Positions 14,551-17,497 of a stretch of DNA of 17,497 nt are shown piece by piece; position 1 is the stretch's first letter, and each line of letters begins with the position of its first letter. The notes below the pieces were generated by a model. It ran no database searches and had not been told where the DNA came from. It saw nothing but the letters and a program-made list of their open reading frames with translations. The stretch comes from Rhizobium sp. LCM 4573 (GTDB lineage: Bacteria > Pseudomonadota > Alphaproteobacteria > Rhizobiales > Rhizobiaceae). The position numbers and the translations under genes are program-made. The stretch is from assembly GCF_001854865.1 (NCBI RefSeq), contig NZ_MDDW01000001.1, forward strand, positions 487,040 to 504,536. The letters are read 5' to 3'.

Positions 14551-15678
14551 TTACCGCACGCCCCGAAGGATTTTCCACTTGAGCGGGCGCAGCGCCTGCC
14601 ACAACGCCGTCGCCCGCAGAGCCGCGATCAACCGCGTTCTTGCGTCGAAGAGACGGCCCCTTGCCGTAATGGCGGATTGCCTGGCCGTGAGCGGAAACGT
14701 CGTCTCGCAACTTTCGAGCTTCCACGGCTCATCGCCGATCCCGAGGTCCAGCCACTCGAAACCATGCTCGTGCAGCCATTGCAAAGTTCGGTAGTAAAGC
14801 ACGCTGCCGGGAGAGAATTTCGCCCAATCGCCCGCCTCGAAGGAAAGCATGACGGCGTAATACCGCCTGCCGGCGGTAAGCCCCCATATCGTGGCGATGA
14901 TCGTTTCGCCCGATTTAAGATAGAAAAGCTTCAGCATTCCCTCGCGGGCGAAGACCTCGGTGCCCTTGTCGAAGAAATCGCGCTTGTCCAGGTCGACATC
15001 GAAGCCCGGAACCAGCGTCTGCTCGAAGCGCCACTGCTTCTGGCGGATGAAGGCCGCCGTCGCCTCCCGGCGCTCGGGCTCGTCTTCCGCAAGCCCGAAG
15101 ACGAGCGGCGCCAGCTTTTCGAGATTCCTTATCTTGCGCATGAGCGTCTTGCGCTGCGGCACCCCGGCCTCCACCTCGACCCAAGGCCGCCGCAGATCGT
15201 TTCCGTGACAGGAGATCTCGTTCGGCCGGTCACCGAGAAGCGATAGCGGATTGGAAATGCCATCGATATCGCGCGGCATCTTGCTGAGCGACAGGAAGTC
15301 GAAGGGCGGCAATGCGCTGACGATCTGCCGCCAAAGAGCGTCCACGATCTCGCGGTCCCAGGTGATCTCCGTCGGAAACAGCACCGGCGCATTGTAATCC
15401 GCGGCCTCGGCGTCAATGAATTCCAAAATGCGCGCGCCCTTGCGGCGCGCAATACAGAGCGGCAGGAAGAGGATGGGCACGCCCTCCCCGTTCCGCACTT
15501 CAATGAAATGCAGGCTGCACTTCCCCGAACGGCCGAAACTGTCGAGCCACACGCGAAGAAACGTGACCGTCTGAAACGGATGATAGCGGGCGCCATGGGA
15601 ATCCGTCGCGCCGCTCGGCCAGTCGGCGGAGACGTCGTCCAGGCCATGGAAAACGGAAATCCTGAATTGCGGCTTCAT
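14551..15678 (-). CDS. GNAT-fold acyltransferase of the CelD/BcsL type
   Basis: 375 aa from the ATG at 15678 (ACAGGG upstream; a longer frame begins only at a TTG at 15741). The second half (about 180-330) is the Acetyltransf_6 domain: a helix with RKIRNLEKLAP, a long central helix, GMLKLFYLKSGETIIATIWGL, YYAVMLSFEAGDWAKFSPGSV, and HEHGFEWLDLGIGDEPWK. The first half is a related, decayed GNAT fold, as usual in this family. Such enzymes acylate polysaccharides, lipids or peptidoglycan-linked substrates; the substrate cannot be told. It is not clearly linked to the serine genes, being 138 bases upstream of serC with that gene's own promoter between. Confidence 0.9.
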   Translation of the reverse strand: MKPQFRISVFHGLDDVSADWPSGATDSHGARYHPFQTVTFLRVWLDSFGRSGKCSLHFIEVRNGEGVPILFLPLCIARRKGARILEFIDAEAADYNAPVLFPTEITWDREIVDALWRQIVSALPPFDFLSLSKMPRDIDGISNPLSLLGDRPNEISCHGNDLRRPWVEVEAGVPQRKTLMRKIRNLEKLAPLVFGLAEDEPERREATAAFIRQKQWRFEQTLVPGFDVDLDKRDFFDKGTEVFAREGMLKLFYLKSGETIIATIWGLTAGRRYYAVMLSFEAGDWAKFSPGSVLYYRTLQWLHEHGFEWLDLGIGDEPWKLESCETTFPLTARQSAITARGRLFDARTRLIAALRATALWQALRPLKWKILRGVR

Positions 15679-15782
15679 CGAATGCCCTGTCGCGATGTGC
15701 GGCGTTCCGATACCAACTGAGGGGTCAGGCTTGAAGCGCAAACCTGTTCCATCGTTAACGGCAAACAGGCCCTTAGAAAGAA

Positions 15783-15799
15783 GCCGCCCGATGGGCGGC
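15783..15799 (-). terminator. terminator of the outer-membrane protein gene
   Basis: Perfect 7-bp stem, GCCGCCC with GGGCGGC, 3-base loop, 18 bases beyond the stop codon. On the minus strand it continues into the T-rich TTCTTTCT. Confidence 0.65.
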
Positions 15800-15816
15800 C
15801 TCCGGCGGTCCGTGAA

Positions 15817-16641
15817 TTATTTGTAGACGATCGGCTCGGGGGGCGGCTCGTAGGCGACCGGCGTGTCGCAACCGTTGAAGACATAGCGGGCGCCGATCCG
15901 GGCCTCATGCATGTCGAAGCCCTTGTCGCGGCCCGGCCCGCCATTGTCGACATAACCGAACATGTCGCCGCCAGAGATATGGCGGAAGCGGTAACCGACA
16001 TCGGCCTTGAGGTTGCAGGTAAGGTCGATCGTGGCACCCGCCATGAGAGCGTAGCTGAAGCGCCAGCTTCCCTTGCCTTCGTGATCGCTGCCGTAGCAGC
16101 CCGGCATGGAAGGATCGTCGCAGATCCTGTTGCGCAGCTTGCCCCATTTCACGTAGCTGCCGCCGATGCCGGCGCCGACATAAGGCGTGACGCGGCCATA
16201 GGTGCCGAGATCGACATAGACGTTCGCCATCAGCGAATAGGCGCGCATCTCCGCCTCGTCGCGGGAGGAGCACATCACCGAGCCGCACCAGCCGGTCGTG
16301 CTGCCGCGGAAATCCGACTTGCCCAGGTAGTCGAAGGTGAGGTCGGTGCGAAGATAGTTGTTGACCTGGTAACCGACACCGGCGCCGACCACGAAGCTGT
16401 CCTTCAAGGTCGTGCGATCGAAATCGGCCAGGAAGGCGTTGGAGCCCTGGAAATATTCGGCCCCGCGCATGTGGTTGAAGGAATAGCCCACATCACCGCG
16501 CAGATACCAGCCGCTGGCTTCCTGAATTTCCACTTCCGGCGCGTCGATGATCGGCTCGGGCTGAGGCTCGTATAAATCGGCGGAATAGGCTGCACTTCCT
16601 GCCAGCGCCAGCAAGGCCGCGCCGATCAGACTCTTCTTCAT
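15817..16641 (-). CDS. outer-membrane beta-barrel protein (Omp25/31-like)
   Basis: 274 aa. The ATG at 16641 has TTGGAGA before it; the frame extends to 16743 but without signal. Residues 1-21 are a signal peptide (KKSLIGAALLALAGSAAYSA, cut before Asp). Alternating amphipathic strands follow from WYLRGDVGYSFNHM (about 45) to ARIGARYVF (near 260), the layout of 8-stranded alphaproteobacterial surface proteins. Six cysteines may form loop disulfides (WCGSVMC, ICDDPSMPGC). Unusually the chain does not end in the aromatic residue of the last strand but adds NGCDTPVAYEPPPEPIVYK, echoing the mature N-terminus DLYEPQPEPIID. A palindrome lies upstream and a terminator downstream. Confidence 0.88.
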   Translation of the reverse strand: MKKSLIGAALLALAGSAAYSADLYEPQPEPIIDAPEVEIQEASGWYLRGDVGYSFNHMRGAEYFQGSNAFLADFDRTTLKDSFVVGAGVGYQVNNYLRTDLTFDYLGKSDFRGSTTGWCGSVMCSSRDEAEMRAYSLMANVYVDLGTYGRVTPYVGAGIGGSYVKWGKLRNRICDDPSMPGCYGSDHEGKGSWRFSYALMAGATIDLTCNLKADVGYRFRHISGGDMFGYVDNGGPGRDKGFDMHEARIGARYVFNGCDTPVAYEPPPEPIVYK

Positions 16642-16722
16642 GGTTCCATCTCCAAGATCCATCTCATTGAACGGCGACGCGCCTATCAACGGGTTTATCC
16701 GGCATGGATAATGAAGGAGAAA

Positions 16723-16741
16723 GGTTAAGCCCCGCTTAACC
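16723..16741. promoter_or_regulatory. perfect palindrome upstream of the outer-membrane gene (possible operator)
   Basis: GGTTAAGC-CCC-GCTTAACC, two 8-base arms around 3 bases, about 80 bases before the start codon. It is AT-richer than its surroundings and stands where a promoter should be. It may bind a dimeric regulator; no T-run follows, so it is not a terminator. Confidence 0.4.
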
Positions 16742-16774
16742 ATGTCCGTTTACCAGTAAAAATGCAGGATAGAC

Positions 16775-16806
16775 AGGAAAGCCGGCCGCTTGCGGCCGGC
16801 TTTCCT
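16775..16806 (-). terminator. terminator of glmM
   Basis: A near-perfect long hairpin: 15 bases, AGGAAAGCCGGCCGC, pair with their complement around a 2-base loop, about 20 bases past the glmM stop. Because the outer stem is AGGAAAG/CTTTCCT it presents T's in both directions and would also block reading into glmM from the left. Confidence 0.75.
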
Positions 16807-16825
16807 CAAAAGGACTTGAGGTTAT

Positions 16826-17497
16826 TCAGGCCGCGCTGCGCACGTTGGAGATAACGCCGATGAGTTCGCCGACGATGCGCTCGATCTGGTCGCGATCGTC
16901 GCCCTCGGCCATCACCCGGATCAGCGGCTCGGTGCCGGAGGGACGGATCACCAGCCGGCCCTTGCCGGAAAGCTCCTGCTCCGCATCGGCGATCGCCTGC
17001 CGCACGATGATGTCCTCCAGCGGCTTGCCGCCCGCATAGCGCACGTTCTTCAGGATCTGCGGCACCGGCTCGAAGCGCCGGCAGACCTCGCTGACCGGCA
17101 GGTCGAGCCGCTTGACGCGGGCAAGGATCTGCAGGGCCGCGACGAGCCCGTCGCCGGTCGTGCCGAAATCGGACAGCACGATATGCCCGGATTGCTCGCC
17201 ACCCACGTTGAAATCGTGATTGCGCATATGCTCGACGACATAACGGTCACCGACCTTGGTGCGGGCGAGCTGGAGCCCCTTCCCATCCAGGAAGCGCTCG
17301 AGGCCGAGATTGGACATGATCGTCGCCACGATGCCGTCGCCCCGCAGCTTGCCGTCCTCGGCCCAGCTTTCGGCAATCGCCGCCATGAGCTGGTCGCCAT
17401 CGATGATCTCGCCGCGCTCGTCAACGATGATGACGCGGTCCGCATCTCCATCAAGGGCGATCCCGATATCGGCCCGCACCTCATGCACCTTCCTCTG
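16826..17497 (-). CDS. glmM: phosphoglucosamine mutase, 3' part (runs off window)
   Basis: About 224 codons of the gene are present, the frame being open to the window edge; the full enzyme is about 450 aa, so the first half is outside. GlmM turns glucosamine-6-phosphate into glucosamine-1-phosphate, leading to UDP-GlcNAc for peptidoglycan and lipopolysaccharide. Visible are the metal-binding loop ALDGDADR just inside the edge, [13 protein letters not shown], the sugar-binding GGEQSGHI, and the phosphate-binding [15 protein letters not shown] near the end. The GEQSGHI form and the DGDADR loop separate it from phosphoglucomutase and phosphomannomutase. The GTG at 17488 is internal, not a start. 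Confidence 0.95.
   Translation of the reverse strand, partial: QRKVHEVRADIGIALDGDADRVIIVDERGEIIDGDQLMAAIAESWAEDGKLRGDGIVATIMSNLGLERFLDGKGLQLARTKVGDRYVVEHMRNHDFNVGGEQSGHIVLSDFGTTGDGLVAALQILARVKRLDLPVSEVCRRFEPVPQILKNVRYAGGKPLEDIIVRQAIADAEQELSGKGRLVIRPSGTEPLIRVMAEGDDRDQIERIVGELIGVISNVRSAA

Overview
The window is about 17.5 kb of GC-rich chromosomal DNA from a rhizobial alphaproteobacterium. Sinorhizobium/Ensifer is the best guess. This rests on the general look of the proteins, a RIME-like palindromic repeat in front of serA, a serC leader RNA, promoters close to the rhizobial CTTGAC-N17-CTATAT form, and several GGAAC-N16/17-nGTT motifs typical of the alphaproteobacterial general stress sigma factor (EcfG/RpoE2). 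The assignment is by recognition; no search was run.

Left part (1-5340). After a possible gene end comes a minus-strand pair of 24-residue hydrophobic microproteins, paralogous to each other, with good ribosome binding sites, a strong EcfG-type promoter and a terminator. Divergent from them is ndh (type II NADH dehydrogenase), overlapping by ATGA with a 94-aa gene of unknown function. Then come two short-chain dehydrogenases on opposite strands, each with an EcfG-like promoter, around a DUF983 zinc-ribbon membrane protein. Next is a divergent pair of small paralogous lipoproteins. Four EcfG-like promoters within 3.3 kb suggest a small general-stress cluster; this is inference.

Middle part (5341-7100). 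This is the least ordered stretch. It holds a gene-poor region, the decayed C-terminal end of an autotransporter beta-barrel, an unrecognised 189-aa protein, and an elongator tRNA-Met on the minus strand with a clear housekeeping promoter.

Right part (7100-17497). This is mostly conserved housekeeping: mnmA (tRNA 2-thiouridylation), an MscS-family channel, a DUF1810 protein tail-to-tail with a Tim44-domain membrane protein, serA and serC (the first two steps of serine synthesis, transcribed serC then serA behind a structured leader), a CelD/BcsL-type GNAT acyltransferase, an outer-membrane beta-barrel protein, and the 3' half of glmM (cell-wall precursor synthesis), which runs off the window.

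The most novel-looking items are the tandem microproteins with their stress promoter, the mirrored lipoprotein pair, and possible alternative pairing in the serC leader.
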